A stretch of DNA of 64,000 nt, taken from assembly GCF_004379255.2 (NCBI RefSeq), contig NC_056040.1:2212257-2276256 (forward strand), written 5' to 3'. Origin of the DNA: Salvia splendens. Taxonomy: Eukaryota > Streptophyta > Magnoliopsida > Lamiales > Lamiaceae. The notes under the pieces were generated by a model that did not search any database, had not been told where the DNA came from, and saw only the letters and a list, made by a program, of their open reading frames with translations. Position numbers and translations under genes: made by a program. Shown here piece after piece: positions 50,282 through 62,294 of this stretch. Positions within the stretch are counted from its first letter, which is position 1; each line of letters opens with the position of its first letter.

Positions 50282-53165
50282 TTAGAACAACTCGAACTCG
50301 AAACAGTCACCGGCATCCTGCGCCGGCGCCGGTTGCGGGATTTCACTCTCGAAGAACTCCGGTATCTGAGGGGGTACGGCGCAGCGTATCAGCGCCCAGT
50401 TCAGTCCATCGAAGAACGGGTGCCGCTTAATCTCGGCAGCTCCGGTTTCCGTCCCAAGCCGATTCTCGGGCTCCTTCACCAGTAGCCCTCGGATCAGATC
50501 CCTTGCCTGGAAACTAACGATGGGGGAGTCAGGAAATCGAAGGTTCTGCAACATCACATTTGCTAACGTCTCGTCGTTATTGGTACCCTTGAACGGCGTC
50601 TTCCCATACAGAAGCTCGTAGAGGAAGACGCCGAACGTCCACCAGTCGACAGCGCTGCCGTGGCCCTCTTCCTTGATGATCTCGGGCGCTAAGTACTCGT
50701 GTGTGCCGACGAAGGAGTTGGACCGCGCCTCTGTTGGCTCGGCTACGAGCTGCGGGAGAAGCCTGGCTTGGTGTGCGGCGTCGGCTTTCAGCTTCCTTGC
50801 TCTGGCTGCCGCATTTAGCCCGTGGCTAAAGCACGAGACTTCGCACGAAGGCCCGGTGCAGAATGGATCGATGCAGTTGGAACCGGCACATGGACCCGAG
50901 ATCCTGGGAGGTTCCATTGCTAATGAGGATGATTTTACGAGGGTTGGGTTTACGGAACATCTCAGGGATAGGTCGAAATCTGTCAGCATGATGTGACCGT
51001 CCTCACGGACCATGATGTTCTCCGGTTTTAGATCTCTGTACACAATGCCGAGCATGTGTAAATACTCGAGAGCGAGGAGGACCTCAGCAACATAGAATCT
51101 GCAAAAGGTAATTATGAGCAAAGACTATACGAACACGAAAATGCGGGTGTGGATAGGAAACGAAACAGAGTCTAACGGCTAAATAGAGAAAAGTTTCCTT
51201 TATGTGCCTCATCAACACGTCTATTATCATCGAATACGCTCAATTATCGGTTACATACACAGATTGGTTCTCAACAGCATAGAATCATTTTGAATCAGAA
51301 AATGCGAAGTCGATCACAATAAGAGCAAAGGAAGTAACAGAAAGCAAACCGAGAAGGCCAGAAAACTAAAACAAATGACTTAGTGATGTTTTTCGGTATA
51401 TATATTATTATACATAAGGTGTATCCGACAAAATCACCAAGGTTTTATAGTTACTATATTTGCTACTCATCCATTAGCTCCAAATATCGTATATCACGAA
51501 GCTAGGCTTCGACCTCGTCACATTCAAATATATATAAAATCTATATCCAAGCACTTTCTAGAGCCCCTTCAAAAGCCAGTGAATTTCCTCTTATGTTTTG
51601 TATTAAGTGAATGCATTACTTTCTATGGCGTAAAAGCAGACAACGAAAAACGAACTATGAGCCTTAAATACCATACCTTGCGGCCTGTTCAGGAAAATAT
51701 CGACCAGGTTGCTTCTGCCTGAGGACATGTAGATCTCCACCAGGACAAAACTCCATGACCAAACACGACAAATTATCCGAGGTAAACTGGGCATAGAGAG
51801 TCGGGAGAAACGGATGATCCAGCATTTTGAGAATTTCTCTTTCAGTTTGAGCTCGAGGCATTTTTCCTTTTTGCTAAGAACTCATTATCCATTACCTTTA
51901 TGGCAAAAAGGCACTCCGTTCTTATCAATTCAGCAAGATACACCGAACCGATATCTCCAGAACCAAGCTTTTTCAGTAGATTGAAGTGATTCAGCCCTAG
52001 AAAACCATACTTCTTTCTTATATGGTTGATTGCTTCCCACCTAACATCCTTCGACATGTGCGGCTTATTATTGCAAGTTGAGCCACTCAGATTGCTCTCG
52101 TCGCTGAGGCTCGTGTTGCTACTGCTGAAGTCGCAATTACTGCTGTTCGAGCTCTGAGAAAGATCCCATTTTTCGCCTTGTTTGGCAACCATGATACTTT
52201 TAGCAACAGAGGTATCTTTATTCGCATCAGAATCCGTGCCAGCTGTCAGAACCTGAACACCGGCACTATCCGAGGGATCCTTGCAGGAATCCTTACTCGT
52301 CGTATCCCTCAAAGAACACTGACACCTCTGGCAGATTACTTGCTCTGAACTTTGGTCCTGAGCAGTATCTACGTCATGAGATCCTTTCGAGCTTCCATCA
52401 GTATATATCGTTACCTTCTTTGCTTTCTTTATAACGATGTCTTGTTTCTGTTTCCAACTGGCTTGACCGCACGAGATGTACCTTCTATGTTTCCTTTAAC
52501 CAAACTGGAAGAAGACACTGTCTGTAGCCTAGACTTCCGTCTTACCTTCGGGTGCTGCCTTTTCAACTACTTTCGAGGAAGCAGGAACTTCCTTGATGGG
52601 GACGTTCGCAGCTTGCTTGAGCCAGAACTTTTCAGGTCTTCCTTTAGATGATTATCATCAGCATCGTCTCGGGGCAGAATAGAAACTGAACAGCAGTCTT
52701 CTTCCTGTAGGCCTATTCCCGATTTCTGCGTATCAGCTTCTGAAACAGGTATTTTTTTATTATGCACAATGTTCGACTCTGCTCCCTCCATAACTATGGC
52801 AGCCGGTCGAAGAGCAGAATCTTGAAGCTTCCGAGGCAGCTTGCTGGAAGAACATACGCCAGTATCTTCTTCGACAGGAGACTTTCCTACATTGTCGCAT
52901 TCATCCAGTTGATGACCGGGATCTCGTGGTTTATGCTGTTTATTCTTTAAAGTCGCTTTATCATCTAAACAGGGAGAAAAATTAGGACCTTGGAATGTGA
53001 CGGTGGCACGATTCCAGAAGAACACGAGGCACTCTGCTCCGGAACCAGAGATATTTCTATCCTTCGTGCTTCACTTCAAACCGAAGAACAGCTAGATTCA
53101 CGGTGTTTCACCACAATAGACCTGTAAATATTAGCGATTTCCCTGCTTCCGAGACTCTAGGAGAT
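50282..53165 (-). CDS. KIPK-like AGC VIII protein kinase with disrupted first exon
   Basis: Two exons. Exon 2 (51098-50282) is intact; exon 1 runs from about 53165 to 51677. Kinase motifs: [36 protein letters not shown], and DFD in place of DFG, a hallmark of plant AGC VIII kinases. A cysteine-containing insertion follows before [10 protein letters not shown]. Blocks SKDVRWEAI and [12 protein letters not shown] and the long N-terminus fit KIPK-type kinases, which bind kinesin-like KCBP or PERK receptors and act in root growth (family knowledge). The tail CFEFELF is hydrophobic. Exon 1 has about five single-base frame breaks, near 52990, 52610, 52525, 52440 and 51855 (an A-run). Either a pseudogene or indel-rich sequence. 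The 5' end meets the breakpoint of duplication unit 2, so the true start may be missing. Confidence 0.8.
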
Positions 53166-53172
53166 GCTGGCA

Positions 53173-53431
53173 TGATGACTACCTACGCGGCGCTATCAGA
53201 GTCATACAAAACAAAGTCACGCTTTAGCTAGCAAGATGACGTCGTATTACACTCAATTAAATATTTAATTTTTGAGGTATACTAGATTCTATTTGAAAAG
53301 GGTGAAATGGAAGGAGAAAATGAGAAAGAGATGGAATGAAGTACAATAAATGAAATTATTTAATTTATATTACGACGTTGTTTTGAAGCCTACAATATGA
53401 CGTCCGATAGTACTATGTAAGTAAGTTATCA
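53173..53431. mobile_element. MITE at the left edge of duplication unit 2
   Basis: The counterpart of 28678-28939, with a few single-base losses. The flank to its left (KIPK-like gene) is unrelated to the flank of the unit 1 copy. Confidence 0.75.
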
Positions 53432-53743
53432 AACGATATCAATCTGAAATTTTGATTGGTTGCAAAATCAGAATAAGTCAATAGTTTGGTAATTTAAAGT
53501 AGACAGACTTTAGACCGGGTATGCAAAATCAAAACTTGACGAAAGTTTATGAATTTACATATAAATCCCCTTATGTTTTGTATTTTCCAAAAACCATCTT
53601 GTGACGTGATAAGGTGGTTGCCATGACTCTTGATAGTAATGAGCTTGTGGCTAGGACACTTGCAATTTTGTTCTCAACACAAAATGTCTATACTTTAAAA
53701 CAATAATATTAGTACAAAAAAAAGCAAACACAAACGGTGTTAA

Positions 53744-54372
53744 TTAGAAAATGACAATATCAATATCTATTAATCTCTTTTGGTAGTTCAAATACTTGAT
53801 GCCAAATCCAAAGATAAGCACAAACAGCAAAATAAAAACCAAGTACATGAAAACAACAAGAGGCAGAAAATCATGATCAAAACCTAAGTTTTGTCTGAGT
53901 AATGTCTTAACTGCCACATAACTAACTCCAGGCACCTCAATCTCACAATCCAAATCACCAAATTGTGAAGCCACAATCCCATAAATTGTCCAAGCCACTG
54001 GTGAACCCCAGTAATACCACCTCCACCACATAGGAATTTGCTGTCCAAAACAAAAAAAAAAAACATTTTTTTGTCACACAAACATTCTTTTATCATAGTA
54101 TAGAATCCTGGCAATGACTCACCGTCTGGGTGAGGAGGAAGCCGGAGAACAAGGCTGTGGAAGAACGATGGCGCCCACTTGAAGGCCCGGGGTGAGGGCG
54201 ATGAACATCATCCCGAACAGAGTGAAGTAGAGGAAGGATGTGAAGATGAAGTAGTAGAAGAGGGGGAATTTGGTAATAGTCCATTGGAATCCAATGATTG
54301 AGTAGATAAGAAGAGTGTATGCTATTGTTTGTATTGCAACATACATTGTCTCGATGGCCACCTGCGCGAACG
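53744..54372 (-). pseudogene. ABCG/PDR-type transporter C-terminal remnant, unit 2
   Basis: A more complete version than in unit 1. The last exon (54040-53744) gives QIPMWWRWYYWGSPVAWTIYG to KYLNYQKR. An intron with GT-AG borders separates it from an upstream exon (54372-54123) with SIIGFQWTITKFPLFYYF, FGMMFIALTPGLQVGAIV and LFSGFLLTQT; the last part is frameshifted. Upstream exons and both nucleotide-binding domains are missing. Retention of an intron shows it came from genomic DNA, not from a retrocopy. Confidence 0.85.
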
Positions 54373-54929
54373 CCTAGTGGTTTTACTACACGATAGGAGG
54401 GAGCCGTTTTTATCTTTGGGGCTATACGTCAATCCAATAGTACTAGCCGAGACATAATTTGTCTCAAAAGAACAGGTTTTCCTCAACTCGACTTATAGTT
54501 TGATTTGTTCATTATGTACTGTTCTTTTTCTTTGATCGTGATAATTAGAATACCGCTTATACATGACTAGCCATTTTCCCCATATCTCTAGCATATTATC
54601 CAAAACTAAACAATTAAATCGGATTTTAGTCGTATTAGTCTTGACTTCGAGAAGGAAGAGAAATGCGCACTATCTTGAGGTTGATCATTGGCCACATTCA
54701 AAGAATTTGTGAAGAAAAAAACTTGCAGAATATATCTTAGTCATAAGCTATAAACAAACTGTGGTGTGGAATTAGAACTCATGGCTAAGAGGAATTCTAG
54801 TCAAAGTAGAATTCTGTTTACTAGGATTTTTCTCATAAAATATCCTCTTTATTACTTACAATTGTAGAGTGTAGGAGTGCATTTTTTATTGGAAAATCTC
54901 CGATAAAATATCTCTAGGTAACCAATCAC

Positions 54930-55035
54930 GACGAAAGATTTCGGATCGAGAAGTTTGATGGATCAGATTTTAAAAGTTGGAGATCGAGGATTGTCACTAC
55001 GATGAAGACCTATATTGGAAAGAAAAGCTGGAGAA
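54930..55035 (+). pseudogene. Gag-like retroelement remnant, unit 2
   Basis: The same fragment as near 30780-30880, with IEKFDGSDFKSWR and MKTYIGKK in one frame. Short and closed by stops. Confidence 0.4.
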
Positions 55036-55264
55036 GATGGATTCAGACAAGTGAGAGTTTTTGTACAGAAAAACTAATGATTATGAAAGGTTTTATGCTA
55101 ACATAGTTGACATTAATCAGATAATATACTTTCAAATGAAAAAAGAAAAAGTGAACATGTTTTCAAGTTTAAGCATAAACAAGAGTTTAGAAATGCTGTG
55201 CCTGAAAACTTCAGTACAAATGTGATTCAGTTTTGGCTCTGCTAGCCGGAGTTGAGTGCAGTCC

Positions 55265-56077
55265 TTAATCCCCACTTGCACAGCCATTACAACCACAGTG
55301 CACACATTCAATAACCTTTTCCTCGCGTAAATGCTTTGGGACTCGGCAGACACAAGTAGTTTGAAAGTTATGGTCTCGAGGCTGCATGCACCTCAGGCAA
55401 CAAAGCCTTTCATAACCAGGCTGCCATCAAAACAATTATCATGAGAATCTGTAATAGTAGGCAATATGCATTATAGCAATCTTGGTTTTTCACATTTTAT
55501 TTGGTGTAGCAATCAGTCTTGTATGTTACTTCCTCAAACAAAGATTTCCAATATCTAATGTGCACTAACAGAAACAAAGAGGATTTGCATTATCATTGTA
55601 GAAAATCCTGAATAAGGGCATACCTTTTTCCACTTTGCTATTAAGTTACGGTCTGCATAACCCTGATCCAAGCAGAACTCATATAATTCCTTGGAGATTT
55701 CCTTCCTCCTGTGATAGAGATCATATATATATCTACTCTTCTGATGGGCTATTTTGAAAATAGGCCACAGGGCCTCACATTTCCTTTTACCATCATGTGG
55801 GTCATTCTCAGCTGCCGCATAAAATGACAAGCACGGATGTAAGAAACTAAGAACATAATTTGAGAAGACAGCAAGCAGACACATATATGCACCAATTAAC
55901 ACCCAAGTCACAAGATTAGATTAGAATAATGCAAATGTTCAAATAACATAGATTATTGTCAATAACAATCAAACTATCAAAGAACCTTCTCTCATCTTTG
56001 CTTGTAGTTCACGAAGAGTCGGTTCAATCAACTCCCCCCTCTGGTATCTTTACTCGGTTTGTCTTCACCTTTGGCAT
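55265..56077 (-). pseudogene. BUD31 copy, unit 2, frameshifted in first coding exon
   Basis: Exons correspond to 56077-55986, 55811-55624 and 55420-55265. Exon 3 is identical to unit 1, and the two differences I found in exon 2 are synonymous. Exon 1 lacks 2 bases in the C-rich run at about 56034-56041. The frame shifts at the Trp of EGWEL and hits a stop three codons later, after about 16 residues. Unless this is a sequence error, the copy makes no BUD31 protein. The synonymous-only changes suggest it was intact until recently. Confidence 0.85.
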
Positions 56078-57879
56078 GGTTCCTGCAACAAGATCCTGTG
56101 GAACAAAACAGAAAAATTACGCTTAGAAGCTAGGAAATCCATAGCTATGTTGGCAATTTGAGCTAATATTCATCATAAAAATGATCAACAAAACAACTTT
56201 CCAGTCTATCTCACTTATTCAGCTAGATATCAAATTTGTGGCTTTTTACTAATTTAGCAAACAATCTAAGACCACATTCATATCTTATTTGTTGAGAAAT
56301 GGATGAGCAAGACATAGCTGCAACCATTGAGCTAAATCAGTTATAAAAGTCGGTTACAGCCGTTGGAAAGGAGCTGCAAAAATCAACTAACTCTAAACAT
56401 GTACATTGAGGAATGAAATAGCAGTCACTCAAGCAACTTAAATATTCATCAAGATCTTATATGGATAGATAGAATCTGATCATATGATAATAAGATAGAA
56501 AAGGATAGAAGTCTGTGAGAGTGGAACTCAATCTTGTGTATTGGACTTTTGTTCATCTTCTTATAATCGGTCACCGTTCTTGATCTTGATCATATAGTGC
56601 AGTTAGTATTTTGAGTTTGCATTAAACAGATTTCATTCTTCCATTCGTGAATCGAGATTGTGTCATTCGATCTCAATTACTCCATTATAGTCGGTAAGTT
56701 TAAAAGGTTAGCATAAGACGCTCTGTTTGATTACAAAATGAGGCTTCAGCTTCTTATGTGTCTACAGCATCAGATGATTAGTCTCATGGATTGAATTCAT
56801 TGCAGCTATACGATTTGAACAAGCTGAAGTTATCAGACAACTTCGATGTGAAGAAGATTAAAATTTTAAAACGGTAAAGAAAAAACCCTAGAGAAATTTC
56901 ATCAAAGCATAGAACCTCATCCCCAGAGTAAAATTGATTAAGGTCAACAAATCGAACCTAAATCCACCAATTAATCGGATAATACAATTATACAACACCA
57001 AATATCAACAATCGGCTACCCAAGCTCATCACGAACTTAACTAAAAAGGCTTCAAGAGTTCAGGGGGAAGAAAAATTACCAACAATTTCAGAATCTACGG
57101 GGACGGCGGCGTCACGGCGGCGGAGGGGAATCCGATTGGAAGAGAGTGTATGCGGGAATTCAATTTCTCTAACAAATCTACCGAAGGCGAATTGTAGAGA
57201 CAGAGAGAGAGAGAGAGCTAAACTATACATATAAATATAATCGGAATTTAAAATTCCTTTGAAACGGCATTTTGAAGAGTTGCTATAGGTTTTTATTTTT
57301 ATTTTTATTTTTATGAGTCCATACTTGCCTCTTTAATGGAATTTTTAATTTAAATTTAAGTTGAGCATATATATATATAAAAATACTCCGTACTAAACAA
57401 TGAAATTCCAATATATAGAATAATTTTTAATAGACAAGGGAATTAAGTGTTCGGTGTGCAAAGATATACTTACGCCCCTTAAAAATAATAGTAATATTTT
57501 CATTTTAATTTGTATTTAAAATTATACAATAATAATTTAGGAATTTTTAAATAACTTATTACTCTTACACATTATTTCTTTACAGTTTACTACTAATATT
57601 TTGTGGATTCCACTAACATTACTAATAATATGTGTTTCATAATCCACTAATAAAACTTTCGTTATATTTTCTTTTCTATTACTTAACTAATTGCATATTA
57701 TAACTTTTCAAAATTTGCTATTTTAATGGACTGAATTAGTAATAAAAGAAGCAAGATACAATATAGATAGCATTGATTACCAAATAAGTGTTCCTATAGT
57801 ACTCCTAATATTGTTACACAAAGGTTTGCATCAAAAAAATGCTCAGACATCTTTGGGAATGTACAATAATTTATTCAGA

Positions 57880-59984
57880 TCAGAGGCGTTCCTCCACAGC
57901 CCAATGTGGAAGTGCTGGGCTTAAAATACGCAGCCACAAACTCTCTTGTTGAGAAGCTCTACCATTTCCTGCACTTCACACACTTGGGCGTTTTATACTG
58001 ACTAAAATGTAGCACTCCTCTTCTCCACAGCATAGTCCATCAGCTCTTCAAAGCTCCCCCCTCTCCACAATCCGAATCTTCCAACGCCCCGATCGGACTT
58101 GTCGACCACCCGACACCGCCGGTACCAATACAACAAACCGAATCCATCACCCTCCTCCATCGCAAGGCAACACTGCTCACCACTTCGCCACTAGGCCAAC
58201 CATCCGGATCCTTCAACAGCAGCTCCCAGAAATATCACGTAGTGCCTGGGATCGTCGCGGTGTCCGCGTAGCTCGTGTAGTCCACCACGACCACTTTGGA
58301 CTCGTTGAGCAGTTTGTACGCCCCTCTCCACCGCACCCTGAAGAGTGGTCTCGTCGGTTTTATCCGTGTCGATGCTGAGCAAGACGTTCCGCCGAGCGAG
58401 GAACCGGAACTGCGGCGCGGAGTTGTGGAACCCAGTCACTCGGAAAATGTCGCCGACTCTGTACCGATACAGGCCGTTGTAGGTGGTGACGACGAGCTCG
58501 TATTCCTTTCCTATCTCGACATTCACCAAGTCCACCGGTTCGGAAAACTCCAGGTCATCAAGAGGCAGGAACTCCATGTAGGCCGCCTGTGGCATGAACG
58601 TATAGGAGACTTCGGAAGGATTGCAAAAGGGATCGAAATTAATTCCGACCGCGCACTCTGACGAGACGTACATAGCACTGATCACCGGCAATCCGCCGCT
58701 GTAGTAATCAACGGTTGGGATGTATTGTGACATCGAACCGGTCACTATCGTGTCAATAAATTTGGCATTAGGCCAAATCCTAGTGATGATCCTTCCCAGT
58801 TATCCTTCTCGCATTCCCGGGCTAGCAAGTCGGCCAGCTCCGGTTCGGGCCGCAGCACCCGGCTCATGCACCCGAGGATCGCTTGATCATTAACTCTCGA
58901 GTCGAGCGACCCCGGTCCGGATATCACGAGTTAGTTCTCGCCAGTTGAGCTGGAGAAACCTGATGACCCGTAGTAGGCCCGAGGCAAAGACGGCCCCGCT
59001 CGGATAATACGTTCCCGCTCATAAAGCCCGCAGAGCATCTGAGTATACATGCTCTGGAATATATCCTCACAGCACACGGCTTCATACGGGCTTGATGATG
59101 CCTTCATTGCATCAGCAGGCATATTTTTTATATCGACTTTGAATAACCTGGTGATCGCGGAGAGGACCATGAGCCCACCCTTCGTCCTTCTCTCGGGCTT
59201 TATGAACATGAAGTGCAGGGATTTCCCTTCGTCCAGCCCCTTCACGTGCCTGTTCCGTCATAACAATTCTTAAGAAAATGCAATCAATGTATATATATAT
59301 ATAGGGAGTGGTTAAATGAGAACTATATCAGTTTCTTAATACATTTATATCAGTTGGTATCACAAGACCCTACAGATATTCATGAATCAACGAACTGATA
59401 TAGTTCACCAACTGATATGTTTCATGATACCAAGTTACCAACTGATATTAAATGTATCAACGAACCGATATAGTTCTCATTTTAAAGAAACATATCAGTT
59501 CTGAAATGAACCATCTCCTATAGTATATATCTTTGTGTGATTACCGGTTGAGAATAGCACGAGCAAGAACGAATTGCTTTAGTCGGATATCCTGATCTTG
59601 TTTAACGGCCGGAATGAGTTTTCCTTCGCCACCTGAAGTTCCGCTGCTGTTGAAACAAAACAGAATTGCTGAGAACAAATTCAAGCAGGGGAAAAGCAAA
59701 GCTGATTAGCACCTGATGATGAAATCAGAGATGGGTTGAGAGCTCAAAATTGGGGAGCGATCTCCGTCGGCTATTCGTCGGATGAAAGGCAGGATATCTT
59801 CGTAGGTTACCACCGGAATTTTTGACTTGAACGTCCCCCGATCCGTGGCGCCATCGAGATTGAAACGCTTCAGATATTCGGTCTCTCTGTTTTCGGATAG
59901 TATTCCGGCTAATGTAGCTTGCTGCACCTTGTCCGCATTCTCAGTCACTTCTTCGATGAATTGAAGCGCTTTTGCACCGTCCAT
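57880..59984 (-). pseudogene. GH3 copy, unit 2, with many frameshifts
   Basis: Exons correspond to 59984-59713, 59646-59545 and 59249-57880. Exons 1 and 2 look intact. Exon 3 shares the two frame breaks of unit 1 (near 58994 and 58791). It adds one base in a C-run near 58911, a 10-base insertion near 58124-58133, and at least ten single-base gains or losses between 57900 and 58340. The three adenylation motifs are still readable but in broken frames. Not expected to make a full enzyme. Confidence 0.87.
59301..59522. mobile_element. MITE inside GH3 intron 2, unit 2
   Basis: Counterpart of the element at 36060-36281, essentially unchanged. Confidence 0.6.
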
Positions 59985-59991
59985 AGCTGCT

Positions 59992-60209
59992 CAATTATAC
60001 AGCAAAAGCCTTTAAATTTACTGAGCTTCAAACTCCTTTGAATTTATACAGCAAAAGTGAGCTTCAAACTACTTTGAATTTATACAGCAAAAGCCTATAA
60101 ATTTACCGAGCTTCAAACGCCTTTGAATTTTATACAGCAAAAGCTTATGAATTATTGAGCTTCAAACTCCTCTGAAATTATACAGCAAAAGCCTATAAAT
60201 TTACTGAAA
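59992..60209. repeat. Minisatellite upstream of GH3, unit 2
   Basis: Same array of ATACAGCAAAAGCCTATAAA-type units as at 36751-36968. Confidence 0.85.
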
Positions 60210-60325
60210 CTCAAAACTCCATTGTTTTATTGTCACTATCAACTGTGTCGAAGATTTTGCCAGATTTATGTTGAATGCGTGACGTTTTGGATAATTATTT
60301 AATGAATTTAAAAATAAGTTTCGTG

Positions 60326-60712
60326 ACTCAATACATTGCAGCTTAACAACTTGAAGCAGCTGAATCATGTGATAATGTGATGAGGCTTAAAACGGTGAAA
60401 GAGAAACCCTAGAGAAATTTCATCAAAGCATAGAAGATCATCGCCACAGTAAAATTGATGTAGGTAAACAAAGCGAACCTAAATCTACCAACTAATTCTA
60501 TAATAAAACACCAAATATCAACAATCGGTTAGCTCGAGCTCATCACGAACTTTAAAAAAAGCTTGTAGAGTTCAGGGAAGAAGCATTTACCAGCAATTTC
60601 AGGAATGGCAGAGTTCTCTGGAGGAGATTGCGAGGCAATGAGATAAGATTGCTGATCTTTGACTTAGAAATATATTGGGATTTTAAAATTTAATTGAAGT
60701 CGCATTTAGAAG
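60326..60712 (-). pseudogene. BUD31 5' UTR remnant upstream of GH3, unit 2
   Basis: Counterpart of 37085-37470, with the same shared blocks and only small indels. Confidence 0.7.
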
Positions 60713-62294
60713 AGTTGCTACCGTTTTGTTTTTGTTTTTTTAATGAGTTCATCACTTTTCATTTCAATTTTTCGTGCAATTCGAATAATCGAATCAACAA
60801 ATTGGAATTTTTTGAAGATTAAAATCGAACCAAATTAATCTATAAAAAATCAAAATTGAAATTCAAGCTATGAATAACGATTTTAACTGAAATTTTAATA
60901 CTCAGAAAAATCAAAATTGCATAAAATTGAAATTCAAGCTATGAATAACGATTTTAACGGTTTTCATTAATTAGTTAAGAGCGTTTCAAATTAAACGTTA
61001 ATTGGCTATTGAATCTTCCAAAATTGAATATCAAATTTAATTAGTCTAAATTAATAAAATTACATAGTTGACCTATTAGTAAAAAAATGGCTGCCTAAAC
61101 TAACGCTCAATTAACACTCATTTAATTAGTGGAATAAAATGGCTGTCAAATTAACTCTCATTTCATTAGTGGGAAACTGTTTTAAATTTAACGACATGGA
61201 ATCGATGATTACATAATTTACATCAAATAAATTCTCATTAACATTTGCCTTTATTTTTATTTTTCTCCTAGTAGGCGTCCATTCTCATTCCACACCGTTA
61301 TTATTATTATGTGTTTTAGCGTTTTTATCATATAATATATTTTTTAACTATTTATCTGAAATAATTAATTATTATATTTTATTTATCATGAAGAGCCTTA
61401 GGATTCAATGAACATTTCCCAAAATCATTACAAAATTAGTTTCGTGATCAAATTAGGTAAGGTGCAATTCTTTCTATTTGCTATTTGGACGGTTGAGATT
61501 TGTTATTGGGGTTTTGTTGAGCATTAGGATTCAAGGAACATTTCCCAAAATCATTACATATTAGTTTCGTGATCAAATTATGGAAGGAGTAATTCTTTCT
61601 ATTTATTATTTGACCGGTTGAGATTTGTTGTTGGGGTTTTGCTAGGGTGGGTTTTTTTTTCTTTCTATTTTTGCTTTTTTCTCTTTTTTTATTATAAAAA
61701 TAGTGGGAATTGGAGTGAAAATTATAGTAAAAGAATTTTTATTTTTATCCGAAGTTTTATAATTGACTTTTTTACCTTTTGATATCTTATTTAGGCAAAC
61801 TATCAAAAGAGGACTACAAATATAAAAATAACAAACATTTGGTGTTGGGTGTTAATTAACTTCATCGTATATGTGATAAATATAAACAGATAAAATTTGG
61901 AATATCTTAGGCTAATATGGTATTCTTAAAATATCAAAATAGGTAAATTATTGATTCTGTCATTTTCATTTTATCATTTTATTTGAAAATTCATCACATT
62001 ATAATAGTAAAAAATGTCTTACTCAATCTTTTGTGGATTAAAAATGTTATACTACAATTTTGAACACCTTTTTTTTGGTAGAACTTAAAAAATGACAGGA
62101 TATAATTATGCATGAGTGAGATAATATTTAACCAAAATATGATAAAGCCGAGACATTTATTTACAACTATAACATGATATGATCATTTTGAATAAAATGT
62201 TGAAATGATAGTGCACATAATCAAATACTAATTTAATGAATCCAACCAAGCATTAAAACACTTCTTTATTTATGTATGGTTAAAACCGGGAGGT

